Shown piece by piece: positions 23,463 to 35,241 of a DNA stretch of 64,000 bases (positions are counted from its first letter, which is position 1; each line of letters begins with the position of its first letter). This DNA comes from Magnolia sinica (taxonomy: Eukaryota > Streptophyta > Magnoliopsida > Magnoliales > Magnoliaceae), in contig NC_080582.1 in NCBI RefSeq assembly GCF_029962835.1, positions 78,736,177 through 78,800,176 of the forward strand. Reading direction: 5' to 3'. Under the pieces are notes generated by a model, which ran no database searches, was not told the origin of the DNA, and saw nothing but the letters and a program-made list of their open reading frames with translations. A program made the translations under genes and the position numbers.

Positions 23463-24064
23463 TGTTGTGGAAAAAATTGAGCTAACTAGCCATGTGAGAC
23501 ACGTGGCAAAGAACCGGCAAAGCAAAGTCCCCAAACTATCGATGTGTTTGCCACGAGATGAGCTGAGTTGAGCAAGGAAACCAGATAGTCGAACCGAACC
23601 AGTCAACCAAGCTCGATAATAAGACTTATCGACCGACCTTGACCTCAAATACCGACCTCGACCTTCGACACCAACCTCGATCACGGAATAGAAATATCCG
23701 GAGAGAATCTTGCGCCGTATATGAGTAGGATCAATCCAACGATATCGGAGCTAAAAATCACGTCAATTGAGGTAAAATCAAAAATATTCTCAAGAGTAGA
23801 TTCTAACTCTAATACAAGTCCCTCCAGTGTCTAACAATCCACTCAAATACAAATTCTATAAATACACCACACTGCTATATGGAAAAGGTACACACAAAAA
23901 TCTCAACTCCAACTGTATTTACTCGAAACTCATCTACTTGACTTTGGCATCGGAAGGTCCATGGCCACAGCCAGCACCCCCATTGCTCGTTGTCTTTTGA
24001 TTAAGTGCAGGTGTTCATAATCCACCGGTGAAGTTGCAGGTCCAACTGGATTCTATCAATAACA
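23463..24064 (+). repeat. 3' LTR of the gypsy element
   Basis: Starts TGTTGTGGAAAAAATTG and ends ATCAATAACA. A polypurine-tract-like AAAAGTAGGGGGCAAC immediately precedes it. Confidence 0.93.
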
Positions 24065-24928
24065 ACAGTAAATAAGGAAATGAAAGGACTATGGAAAAGA
24101 TTTAGGACGATGGAGTAGAGAGACTAGAGAGAGATGAACGTGATAGACGGAGAGTTTATCCTCATCTTTGCACTGAATGCAGTACTACCTCGAGACACTA
24201 GAAACATCGAACACTTGACTCCCTCCGCCGCATAACCTCCATCACTGATGAGGATTCCAAAGGATTTTGCCCATATCTTCTGATAGTGCGTCACCAATAT
24301 GAATTATGTTCGATTTACATATAATAATCTATCTTTCGTAGACGGCTCCATATCATAATAATGACGCTTTTACATGCATTTATTGGGATAATTGCTAATC
24401 CAAACATGCTTAAGTAAATGAAATCCATCCCATCTATCAGGCACAAAATCCTGAAATCCTTCCCTGGCCATTGATCCCAAAATTCACGTAGATTCAACAC
24501 AAATACGGTCCACTCCAAGAGAACTATACCCAAAACCTCTAACTTCACCTGATATGGCCCACCCAAGTATTGAAATACTGCTACTTTGGCTAATGAGACA
24601 AAATCAAATGAATCGATTGAATTGCATATAAACACCAGGGTAGGACCCACACAACTAACGGTGGGCATTCCATCCCGAGCCCTACCTGAGTTTTTACCTA
24701 TCATGACTTTGGGATTCAATGGCTAAGATGAGGCAGCCTACCTGATGGACGTGGTGGATTTCATGAAAGCCCACCGACGTGGCTCTCGGTTGGTACCGGC
24801 TCTGTGCCTCGTCCACTAACTATCCACTTTCTCATAGTGTCCTCGCGACGATCCCATTTTCCACCAGGACATTTCTTGTTCAGCCCCACGTGATGCATGG
24901 CCCTGGTTTCGGCCGTACCACGAGGACC
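24065..24928. other. Intergenic DNA, no gene
   Basis: No recognisable gene. A minus-strand open frame at 24315-24719 lies in DNA with MITE-type text (CCATCTATCAGG, GGTAGGACCCACACAAC), so it is treated as chance. Confidence 0.5.
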
Positions 24929-24937
24929 CTTTATGTC

Positions 24938-25426
24938 GTAAACGGACTGGCTACTCCCCCTGCCACCAGCCAATGTGTGCTATGTCTTTCATCCATGCCC
25001 TCCATATATGTTTCTAGATCATTTTATGGCATGCGACCAAAAATGAGGTATATCCCAATCTCAAGTGGACCACATTACAGGAAACAGTGTTGAATGAACA
25101 TGGACCATTAAAAACTTTTTGGGGGCCATAAAAGTTTTGGATCAAGCCGATCTTTGTTTTTTCCCTTCATCTGGGTCTGTATGACCTAATCAACAGATTG
25201 GATGTGAAATAAACAATACAGTGGGGCTTAGGAGGATTTTAATGGTGGATATCCAATCACTTTTGTTTTCCTGTGGTGTGGTCCCACTTAGATTTATATC
25301 CCTCAAATTTTTGGGATCAAGACCTAAAATGATCTGTAAAAATGGATGAACGGAATGGATGAAACACATACGTCATGGTGGGGCCCACAGAGCACCGAGC
25401 ACCAGCCACCCGGCCAATCCGTTTCC
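24938..25426. mobile_element. Foldback MITE, Mutator-like, copy 2
   Basis: A 489-base palindromic element flanked by a perfect 9-base direct repeat CTTTATGTC (24929-24937 and 25427-25435). Ends are GTAAACGGACTGGCT and GGCCAATCCGTTTCC. Arms contain TGTGGTGTGGTCCCACTTAG and CATACGTCATGGTGGGGCCC. The perfect 9-base duplication supports Mutator-like mobilisation. Confidence 0.88.
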
Positions 25427-25435
25427 CTTTATGTC

Positions 25436-27930
25436 ACTTGCGAGCCACGTTGGCATGGCTGATAGAGGACCGTCCAATCAACGTAGATGGGTTCGGATCC
25501 CAACATCAAACGGTCAACTTTCTTGTAAGCATTGCATCTAACTTTATCTATAAAGCCCAAAACCAAGGTATTTGATTGGACTGTTACAAGATGTGGATTG
25601 ATTGAACGCTAGATATAGGTACTATACACAATGTTTCAGTGTATAAAACCCATATATGAGGGAAAATACCAAAATTCCTACCACTCATTACGCAAGATTA
25701 AAAATCACTAAAATTAGATAAAATACACACAATAATGCAATCTGGGTCGTTGCATTTAATCTTGTTTTTCCCTCATTTTGCTAGAAAGAATGGTGTTGCT
25801 AGAGATATACACCAAAACAAAGGCCAAGTAACAAGATCCCAACCGTCGAAATTACAAGAGAAAAAGAGAAGTCAAAGAAAAAAAAACCTGTAGTATATAT
25901 ATAAATGCAGTAGACATTTTTTTTTTCCTTTGAAAGAGAGAGATTGAGCCGTCCCCGCCAATATCACTTGATAACACCAGCACCACTTCACTACATACTA
26001 AGAAAAAAGATGGAGATGATACACCATGATTCGGTGTATGCGCCTTCTACCACCAACCCATTTCTCAGAAAAGCCATTGAAGAAGAGTAGAATGCTCTTG
26101 AGAGAGATTTTCATGGCAGCCCATGAATTACAAGCTACCACCACCTCCACCATATTCCTCCCCTTCTCCAGCTGAGAATAGCTCTCTACCGACACCAGAA
26201 AATCAAGAAAAAAGGGGCAAGTGAGCAAAATAGCAGCCGTTTCATAGGCAATTTATCCACTCAAAAGACGTTGTAGGGGCATTTTGGTAATTTTGTTTCC
26301 ATTGGCTTAGAGAAAGAGAATTGATATCTGCACCCACTACTCATTCACGGTAGCAGTATTTTTTTCGACTTATGGTAATACAATGGTACAGTTTCGTACT
26401 GCTTTACGGCAAAGTAAGAAAAAAGAGTGCGAATAGCAATGAGAGGGTGTAAATAGCCTTTTCCCATTAGAACAGGTAGGCTGTACACCGCGGGAGCACC
26501 CGTAACTGTGCTCAACGGGAGTAATCAGAGCCGGTCTGTCAGGAAGGGATGCACTGCCATGGTTGAAGCCATCGCCAGAAAACAACCCATTCGGACAATC
26601 CAAACCATTCAAACAAGTGAAAAACTTTATAAAAAAAAACAAAAAAAAAAAAATCGATGCTGCCGCCTACACACATTTCCGAAAACTGTAATCTTTGGCT
26701 GTGGCAAATCCATGATGGGCCCACGTATGCCGAGGAGCACAGCTTTTGGTTACTCCCGAGGTGTACCGACCCTTTCCCGCTCTCTTTTCCTCGGCATTGT
26801 GGAAGAAAATAGTGGTAGTCTATGACGTTGTTCAAAGTAGTGGTGACTCATATAGACATGATCGCGCACATGCACTTCAATCCATACCGTCATAAATCAT
26901 ATGAACGGCTGGAACTAAGATGGAAGGAGATCAAAATCCGTTGGGGGAAAAAAAAGAGATGGTGGTGAACCGTCACGTCCAACACAGCTGCATTCGAAGC
27001 TTTGATGGACCTCTTTTGTATCTACTGGCTAATCTGAGGAAAAGTGATGGGAAAGACTGCGTCTGCAATCTGCATTGGCAATCAAGGAAATGATGTACGG
27101 TCACGGCATCATACCGAGAACCAGAAAGGCTAGATTTGTAGAAGCAGCAGATGGGCTTTGCCTGCTACGTTAAGCATCACAATTACGAAAATGCCCTTGG
27201 GCCGGGATCACGTGATCCAGATCCCAAAAGCGCTGATCCAGATCCCAAGAGCGCTGTGGGGCCTTAGTGATCAAGACGACAAAAGGTGCCCATCTTTGGG
27301 CCCACCTAACTTACGAACGGGTTGGATGGCGTATAAATATCAAAGTGGGCCAAGGAAAGTTCCAGGCGTCCCACATTGCTGTTTCCTGCTGTGTGGCCTA
27401 CTTGAATTTTGGATCTGCTTGATTTTTAGAACCATCAATTAAAATGAGCCCGCCAAACTGATAGACGGAGTGGATGACACACCAACATCATGGTGGTAAA
27501 GTTACACTTAATGTTTGAACAAAACATAGCAGTTGTTTGTCGAAATAAAACCATTGGATTTTTTTTTTTTCATTTTTAACCGTCCAATAAAAATTCCCAT
27601 CAATCTGACGATAAGATGAACGGATAAGCCTAATTTTTGGTTCATCACACATCCAAGTTAAGAACAAAATTTAAACCGTTTAATTTGAATTATTTGCTTG
27701 CCATGCAAGCAACATCTAAGTTAGGAATAAGTACCAGCGTATCATCCACCACACAAGCTTTTCTCTTTCGTAAAAGGGGCATTTTAGTAATTTTAACAAA
27801 GACAGAAGAGTACTCCGGAAATCCGGATTTTACGTATCCAAATCTCAGAAAGACGCATGTGCCGTGGCTGAGTTCTCTTTGGACAGGTACAGCTCAGGAT
27901 CACAAGCACGAATACGCCGGTTTGCGTACT
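25436..27930. other. Intergenic DNA with MITE fragments, no gene
   Basis: No gene recognised. A single MITE arm lies at about 27290-27500 (GTGTGGCCTACTTGAATTTTGG to CATCATGGTGG). The part 25640-26460 is AT-rich with poly-A and poly-T tracts. Confidence 0.5.
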
Positions 27931-27934
27931 TAGT

Positions 27935-28335
27935 AAACTGTGTGTGCCCACCATGATGCACATGTCCATATCAAAGCCGTCTATCGGTTTTAGCAGCTCA
28001 TTTTAATGAATGAGTTTCGAATTGAAGCATGTTCAAAGTTCAAGTGAACCACACCACAGAAAAATTAGGTATAATAACGTCCACCATTGGGTCATTTGTC
28101 ATCCAACCTGTTAAAAAGGTCACGTAGAGATGGATGACAGGAAAACACAAATATCAGCTTATTCAAGCCCTTCAAAAAACTTTGAAGGGTAGGTATTCAG
28201 TTCCCACTGTTTCCTTATGGTGTGGTCCACTTGAGCTTTTGATGTACCTGTTCATGTCCTAAAAATGAGCCAGTAAAATGATGGATGGCGCGGATGAGAC
28301 GCATGCATTAAAGCGTGCCCCCACAAAGTTTACTC
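27935..28335. mobile_element. Foldback MITE copy
   Basis: Left AGTAAACTGTGTGTGCCCACC is mirrored by right GTGCCCCCACAAAGTTTACT. Centre contains GTCACGTAGAGATGGATGAC as in other members. No coding capacity; target duplication not resolved. Confidence 0.7.
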
Positions 28336-29577
28336 AGGGAGTTGCGTGACCGGGGCACATCTTTTTATGATAACAAATTTGAGCCATATGTAGAATTTGT
28401 GCATGAAAGTTTTTTTTAGGGGCAGAGAGCATAGGGGGTTGTGGGGGGAGGGTCCGTAGGTTTTTATGAATTTGGTCTAGTCGGAGTCATGCTAGTAACT
28501 CTAACATAGGTCATTGACCGTCCCGCTAATCCAAGCTGTACGGATACTTGTGAGATTGGTCGCACCTGTTGAGTAAATCTAATCGTACCATATCCTTTCG
28601 ATTGAAATGGTGCTTAACACACCACATAGTCTAGGTAATGGCTTCCGTTCTACTTTAAAAAGACATATATGAAAAATCTTTCTGATATCTAGTGAACAAA
28701 CTATTTAATGAAAAAACTCTGTTCATTTTCTGTTCTACGAGTTTCTAGTTGTTGAGTTCGTCTTTATGTTAACTTATTAGTTTCAAGTTAAATTGAAAGT
28801 GGTTTGATCCCGAGTATAATAAATGCACCGCTAAAACTTGGACATAATCATTACATCCTAGAGGTCAATTGCTCAACATGTTGTACTCAAAAACGTTATC
28901 CAAGGAAAATATATTCAATTTCAAGCCAAGTGACCCACATCTTACCTCGACACAACTTTATAAGTATTCTATCTCATTTTCTTTTATTTTTTATTTTTAA
29001 TAATCTATTTAATTTAACCGAATAGTCCAACAGACCCGACCCAACTTGGCATTGAAATAGTCTTGACCTGAATTTAGACCTAACTCGATAGTGAGTCTAG
29101 GATGCCTGACTTGATCTGAGTCCGGGTCTGGCCTATACTAACTCACACCGAGTCCAACCCAATCACAAGAACTAAGTTGAGTCGAGTTGACCCTTTTCAT
29201 AAGGTTTTAGAGTTTAAAAATAACTCAAGCCAAGCAAGCCTAGACGTACCATAGCCAACCCAAACGCACTTGAGATAGCATAGGCCAAATAAAAGCACAT
29301 AACTCATTCCAATTTCTCCATTCAACTCTACCCAATCTCAATATTGCAAAACTCCCAAATTCGAATACCTTAGCATGATGTATTTCACAAGAATAAATGA
29401 AAAATCATGAAATAAAAAACTTCTCAAATAAAATATTAACTTAATTAGTTGATTTGGATAGTTGGGTAACTGTTAATGGTCGACGACGAGCAGGTGGGCT
29501 GGATGGGAGTGGACGAGCTGCTTAGTTGAGATGAGTGGCCGAGCTAGTGGTTGTTCAGTCGGGACCATTGAGTGCGG

Positions 29578-29580
<3 letters not shown>
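28336..29580. other. Intergenic DNA, no gene
   Basis: AT-rich DNA. Between 29020 and 29290 it has GACCCAACTTGG / CCGAGTCCAACCC motifs like the subterminal parts of the hAT-like element near 9.5 kb. No gene seen. Confidence 0.45.

Positions 29581-29616
<36 letters not shown>
29581..29616. repeat. (GA)n microsatellite
   Basis: Uninterrupted GA run in a GA/GT-rich context. Confidence 0.97.
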
Positions 29617-29619
<3 letters not shown>

Positions 29620-29729
29620 GGTGACTTGATGGTGATGGGTGGCTCGGGAGAGGATGTGGGAGGGGTCAGGTTTGGGGCGACGAATAGGTTAAAATATATT
29701 TAGTTATATATACATACACACACTGTATC

Positions 29730-29985
29730 CAAATCTGAGTCGAATCAGATTTCAGATCAAGTCAAGTTAGTACTAAGTCGAATATTAGGTCGAATTGCAT
29801 TAAGTTATTAGGTGACTTGCACTCGACTGGATTTATATATATATACACATTCTACCGGATTTCGAGTCCAATCGGATTTCAGATCAAGTCAAGTTAGTAC
29901 TATGTTGGATTTAAGGCCGAATTGAGTTAAGTTACTAGGTGACTTGCACTCGTCTCGATTTAGTTCGGATTGGGCAAGGTCTACT
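29730..29985. repeat. Direct duplication of ~127 bases
   Basis: GATTTCAGATCAAGTCAAGT occurs near 29748 and again 127 bases later. The following TTAGTACTA..GTGACTTGCACTCG stretch is also repeated, giving two tandem units. Confidence 0.8.
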
Positions 29986-31204
29986 CAAATTAGATAGACT
30001 CACCTACTCAGTTCAGATCAGTCTGAATGAGTTTGCCTATAGAGTTGGGTCTGAACGAGTTTGCCTAGTCAATTCATCCCGTGCCCAACTCTATGATTTT
30101 TCCGACGCTCAACATAGGTTAACGAACAGAGAACATTGACAGAAAGAAAACTTTCAACGGCTTAGAGTCATCATTGGAGCATGATATAATCATGCGTGGT
30201 TAAGGAGCACGTGGGCGATCCGAGCCGTTCATCTGCTGGGCTGCACAACCTATGTCCTGGCCTGAAATTCAAGACGATACACCATCGCGCGGACGGCATG
30301 TTTTTGAAGAAACGAAGGGCATAACAATTGAGCCACTCAAAACAAGAATGGCCCACCTGATGACTGGACCAGCTGCGGTTCCTGGCCATTGATAGTACGC
30401 AAGGACTACCAATGAACGGCCCGCATGGAGAACAATCGGGTCCCGCTGCGTTCGAGCCAGACAACACTCGCCTCTCTTCAAACAATAGTAATGTTCGTGC
30501 TAGCCGTACTCTAAGAGCACGGTCGACCGTCTGCATCAATCCAGACGTCCAAATAGTGGGCCCCACTATGGGTACATCATACGAGGAGATCGTAGCCAAT
30601 GGACAGGTGGCTGGTTGAAATAAGCCGTTGGCGTCCGAACGAAAAGATGAAATGGCTAGTAGCGTACTATCAATCAATCAGCGGTCATGCGTTGTACAAG
30701 CTTCTCAGGTTTTCGGTTTGGAGAGCTTGCACGCGCGTTTCACGTACGTCGTACCACGTGGAAATAATATCTCATCAGTGCTTCGACACGTGCGTCCTGG
30801 ATTCGCACTGTTGGTGTATCCATGCGTACGGCGTGGATATAAAACACATACATCACGTTGGCCCCACAGTGCCCAACACATCAAGCGGTGGCGTTGGCAT
30901 CACCACATAATCCGGGTCCAGACCGCGGGATCTCATCGGGCGTGGATAGTGGGACCTACCTTACAAAGGTCCCCTCGCTTCAGCCAATCGGAGCCACCCA
31001 GCTTTATTGGGTCCCATCTGAAATAAGTGGGCTCCAATTCCTTGAGCCATGGATGCCGGTGGATCACTTTCAAGAGGTAGCCAACAAATCGAAGGTTAGG
31101 AAAGAAAATAAAGCCGGCATTGCTGACAGCCACGGTGTTTCCGTGAAGAGCGCGGACTGGGTACTACTCCGCCCGTTTCAAGCTAGGTATGGACAGGGGC
31201 CTTG
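29986..31204. other. Intergenic DNA, no gene
   Basis: Base composition is a little more GC-rich than the surroundings. Several overlapping open frames on both strands (for example 30171-30677 on -) show no family resemblance. A MITE arm (ACACATACATCACGTTGGCC) lies near 30843. Confidence 0.45.
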
Positions 31205-31600
31205 AGAGGCCACCGTGATTCATGGGTTTCATCCACACCGTCCATCCATTTTGACATATCATTTTAGGAAAAGGATCCAACAATAAGGCAGATCTAAGAC
31301 TAAAGTAGACCACACGGTGGGGATTAAACAAGTACCGTTGAAAACTTCATTGGTCCACAGAAGTTTTGGATCGATCTGATATCTGTGTTTTACCTTCGTC
31401 CACGTGTACCTGACCTTATGAACGGATCGGATGGAAATTAAACATCATGGTGCGCGCTAGGAAGGTTTCAACGGTCACCCACTGCTTCCTACAGTGTGGT
31501 CCACTTGACCTTTGGATTTGCCTCATTTTTGGGTTCATATCCTGAAATGACATAGAAAAATGGATGGACCGTGTGGATAAAGCCGATGCATAGAAGTAGA
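31205..31600. mobile_element. Foldback MITE copy
   Basis: Inverted arms: GGTTTCATCCACACCGTCCA on the left, TGGACCGTGTGGATAAAGCC on the right. Centre has TCGATCTGATATCTGTG and GGATGGAAATTAAACATCATGG, as in the other members. Confidence 0.7.
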
Positions 31601-33034
31601 ACATGGTACAGCCACGTGGCTATATTACACGTGGCAGGATTACCTTTCAATCAAGATTGCCCATCCAGTGGGACCACCATGGATAGAAAACGATTCATAT
31701 ATCATATATGCATAGATCAGATGACCCTATCCATCTGACCAGTGGGCTTCAAATGGACGGTGGTAGTCAAAGGACGGCAAGAAAGAAAAACAGATAATGG
31801 TCAGCATCAAGTGCTGGAGAGTAAAGATAACTGATTGCTACGGTCCGACAATAACTCTTATTTCCCATACATCACCCATCCATAACGAGGCCCACTAGTT
31901 GGACAGCTCAGATTGACGAATAACCGGCCACGTGACTTTAGTCATCTGGTGCTGGGCCGTAACATGCAAATAGGCAGGAGAAAGGTAACCATTCTTTGCC
32001 GTCCATTTAATACTCACCAACTTGATGGATAGGATTGTCAGATCCGTGAGACTTTTAACGGTGCGGATTTCGCCATATATAAGCCATTTCTAAATGGTGA
32101 TTAAGTATCACCGTACACTAGCCCTAAAGTAGCTGCTATCCAGATAAATGAATAGGTACTTTTGTCTCTTCCTCTTGGAAGAGAGGCTCGAGACGATAAA
32201 CAACAGCACCAGTAGCAGCCAAACACGGAATGTCTGACGGAGTGTCAGGACCAACACAGAAAGAGAGTAGGAGGCGCGTGTAATGAACAAAGGGCTTCAC
32301 ATCACACGTGTCTATATATCACACAAGTGAGTGATCTGAACCTTTCAACATGTAGGTAGAACTATGATCATAACATAGACTAGAAACACGACAGGCCCAC
32401 TCATCAGTTAGGCCACAACGAGAAAATAACTGGTCATCTTTGCCTACACGTCTATCTTTCGTGTAGAAGCATGGACGGCCTGATAAGTGCATGCTTTAAA
32501 TATCATGCTTCAGATCTTAGGCATGTGTGCAATGCCGGTGTGGGAGCCGCGATGCTCAACTTTCATCTCAGGCGCGTGAGCACGCGAGAGCGGAGAAAAC
32601 GGAAATACTGCGAAAGACAGATATCTATGCCCCTGGTTCAGCTTGTGGGGAGTTATTTGATACTCTGGTTGCGTATGACGTTTGATACACAGGCACTTAG
32701 AAATTATACACATGGCATACGTTCTATCAAATTAAAACCAACTAAATTGTGGAGACCCTGGTTTCTTTAAATAAGAGCATTGGATGTTTTTCATTTTAAC
32801 CGTCTAAAATGAGGCCTATAATTTGGACGGTTTAGTTTGAAATACTCGCTAACTCCGTAGGAGAGCTGTTGGTGAGGCCCACCTTGGAGGCAGAAGAATT
32901 TAAAATTCTAATCCCTTGCCAAACGAGCAATGTGCGAGATCTGGACTGCTGATTTGGTGTACCTTGCCTGGTTTCATGTAGGCTGAAAATAGGCAGTCCA
33001 TTCATTCGGTGGACTGCACTTGTAAGAGATCAAT
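31601..33034. other. Intergenic DNA, no gene
   Basis: No recognisable gene. Open frames at 32108-32290 (-) and 32471-32770 (+) have no family features. Confidence 0.45.
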
Positions 33035-33150
33035 CTTCTATTTATTTATTTTATACACGCAGACACTGGAATTTCACCACCTATGCGTACTCGAACCCTT
33101 GCCCCGGTGTTGAAACCCTGAGAGTCTGTCAAACCGTCTACATTCCCAGC
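33035..33150 (-). mobile_element. Possible SINE fragment
   Basis: On the minus strand the text runs from an AGGGTTTCAACACC segment through GGGTTCGAGTACGC, which resembles a polymerase III B box, to a TAAAATAAATAAATA tail. The A box is unclear and no target duplication was found, so the call is tentative. Confidence 0.35.
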
Positions 33151-33432
33151 ATACCTGATTTCCGGATCAGCCGGATTTTAAAGCCACAGTACATCCATGG
33201 TCTGGCCCACTTGGTAAACGGCCTGGATCATGTGCACGACCCGATCCTTTTAGAGCGATACCCACGACTAGCCTTCGGAATTCACAGAAGATTAAAAAAT
33301 AAAAAAGAGAGAAGAAACAGTAGAGCACCTGGAGTTTAAAGACCCTCTATCTGAAGCAGTCCGTTTCAGAATTCTCAATCCAACGGTCAGGATTCAACCT
33401 CCAATCTAGCGAAAGAGACATCGAAATGGGAG

Positions 33433-33436
<4 letters not shown>

Positions 33437-33474
<38 letters not shown>
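33437..33474. repeat. (GA)n microsatellite
   Basis: Uninterrupted GA run. Confidence 0.97.
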
Positions 33475-33477
<3 letters not shown>

Positions 33478-33839
33478 TCTTTTCCTTGGAAACACGAAAG
33501 GGGCTGGGTGACTCGCAGGAATCCTTGAATTGGTAGTCCTGAGGACCACCTCTACTGGGCCCTACCCACAGTGATCCCATCCATTCATTTCCCACCAATT
33601 TCACTATCCGATAAACTCCACCATGGCTTACAAACTCGGGACCAAAACAAGAATACCGACGGTTAGGATTACCCGGTTGGATGTGACTGTGTATTGTGGT
33701 ACATCCATGGAAGAGGCCACCAGTGAACGGATCCGATTACCAGAGTGCAGTCGCTCCGTTTGCAATGGAGGATGTGGGAGACTACATTCTAGGATAGTCC
33801 CGCGAACCACATCTCTAATAGCCCTATCTCTATTTTCTA

Positions 33840-34120
33840 ATCTACAAAATGCAGGAAAATCAGGAAAAAAACGGAGATAGAGAGCATTCATTCATACCTG
33901 CCGTCGATTCCCTTCAAGAAATCGAAACGCGTGCGATCGTTTTCACCATCAAATGCCGATCTCAGAGGTTTTTCCACGCAAAAATCGTGGCATTTATAGC
34001 TCGCAATGCCGGACTGAAAGCACTTTTTGAAGCGGATAAAACCCTAGGATTTCTCGCTGCTTTTCCTCCTCCAAACGCCAGCTGCTGTCGCTCTTCTGAG
34101 AAAAATCTCAAAGGCTGTTT
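33840..34120 (-). promoter_or_regulatory. Orphan promoter-like segment on the minus strand
   Basis: On the minus strand, a telo-box-like CTAGGGTTTT lies near 34040 and a TATA box (CTATAAATGCC) at about 33990-33998. They are followed by a short leader ending CGACGGCAG, with a GTATGA donor after 33898 and a TTTTGTAG acceptor near 33842. No recognisable coding exon follows at lower coordinates. It may be the promoter of a lost, very small or non-coding gene. Confidence 0.35.
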
Positions 34121-34642
34121 GGATGAACTCTTCTGTCCTCCACCTCGAAGAAATTCCTTATCAGCTCTCTCATGTGCGTGCGAGAGGCATGCATACCTTT
34201 TAATCCAGGTGCCGCTATTAGGGAGCTGGCCTCATACGCACCGCTCTTCACACGTATCTTTACAAGAAGCGCACGTGCCAACATACTTGAGTGTTTGGAC
34301 CATCTGAGCCGTGCATAAGGTGGTCCCCACCGTTAAAGTGACCGTCCGCGTCTTCAAAAAGAACAGATGACCAGCAAAATGGATCTTTTTAGTCCAACCG
34401 GCTGGACCACAGGTTACCGTCCACCTAGGTTATAACTTTCAACATGTGCGTGCAATATCAACCATTCCAATACGTTGCCCCACAGTACACCGTTTGCAAA
34501 GATCAGCCGCATATCCACAATGCTTTGTATTTTTTTCCATTTATCAACGGCTGGAGATTGCTTGCCATGGTGTAGCTCATCGAAACATTACACGGGGAAG
34601 CGGATTGGCTGGTGTACCACACACCAGCTATATAGCTTTTGT

Positions 34643-34738
34643 AGGTACGTATCGTGCGAAGACGGAAAGCGGATTTGTAAGGTACGTGTCGTGCGAAGAC
34701 GGAAAGCGGATTTGTAAGGTACGTGTCGTGCGAAGACG
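34643..34738. repeat. 37-base minisatellite, about 2.6 units
   Basis: AGGTACGTATCGTGCGAAGA starts at 34643 and recurs at 34680 and 34717 with one base changed. The unit continues CGGAAAGCGGATTTGTA. Near-identity of the units implies a recent duplication. Confidence 0.92.
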
Positions 34739-34770
34739 AGCACCGACGCTCCTCGAGCTCCGAATTGTAC

Positions 34771-35241
34771 GAACGGTTCAAAGGAGATCAAAGTTACATG
34801 ACCCCACAATGATGTATTTATTATATCTACACCGTTCAGCTATTTTTAGAGTTCATTTTAGAGCATTATCCAAAAAATGAATCATATCCAATGATCATCT
34901 TGACCACACTAGAGATAGCAGTGGAGATAATGATTTTTCACCGTTAAACAATTTGTAGGGCCTACTATAACGTTTATTTTACATCCAATCCCTTCATAAG
35001 GTCACAGATACCTGAATGAAGAGGAAAAATAAATTTCATATTGATCCAAAACTTACTAACTCCAAAAAAGATTTCAATGGTAGACATTCAATCTTCCACT
35101 TTTTTTTGAAATGTGGTCGACTTGATAGTTAGACCTGTCTTATCGATCGCTTCAAGCCTTAAGACGAGCTAACCAAATGTATGAACAGCTTTGATATAAC
35201 ACATTTCTCATGATTAGATCCACTGAACTCGCTAACATCAA
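34771..35241. mobile_element. Foldback MITE, family D, copy 2
   Basis: Begins GAACGGTTCAAAGGAGATC like the copy at 11011 and aligns with it throughout. It abuts the 37-base minisatellite region. Arms are more decayed than in copy 1. Confidence 0.7.

Larger units (their letters stand above)
13783..24064 (+). mobile_element. Ty3/gypsy retrotransposon, Tat-type, old and broken
   Basis: A fossil element of about 10.3 kb with both LTRs. Order on + is gag, protease, reverse transcriptase, RNase H, a second (archaeal-type) RNase H, integrase, then about 2.9 kb holding an antisense gene remnant, then the 3' LTR. The dual RNase H and long post-integrase antisense region point to the Tat group. Imperfect 5-base flanks ACAAT / ACAGT look like target duplications. 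Coding parts carry well over twenty interruptions, so it cannot be autonomous. The LTRs agree at roughly 80% by eye, suggesting an age of the order of 10 million years at a fast plant rate and several times more at slow woody-plant rates. A hAT-like element is nested within gag. Confidence 0.93.

Noticed and set aside
25998-26228. Minus-strand frame with MVEVVVACNSW text
   Set aside because: Looked exon-like at first, but no family was recognised and no splice context supports it.
30171-30677. Minus-strand 168-residue open frame
   Set aside because: No recognisable motif; several other frames are open in the same GC-richer stretch, and MITE text lies nearby.
33849-34307. Plus-strand 152-residue open frame
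   Set aside because: It runs antisense through the promoter-like segment and has no recognisable domain.
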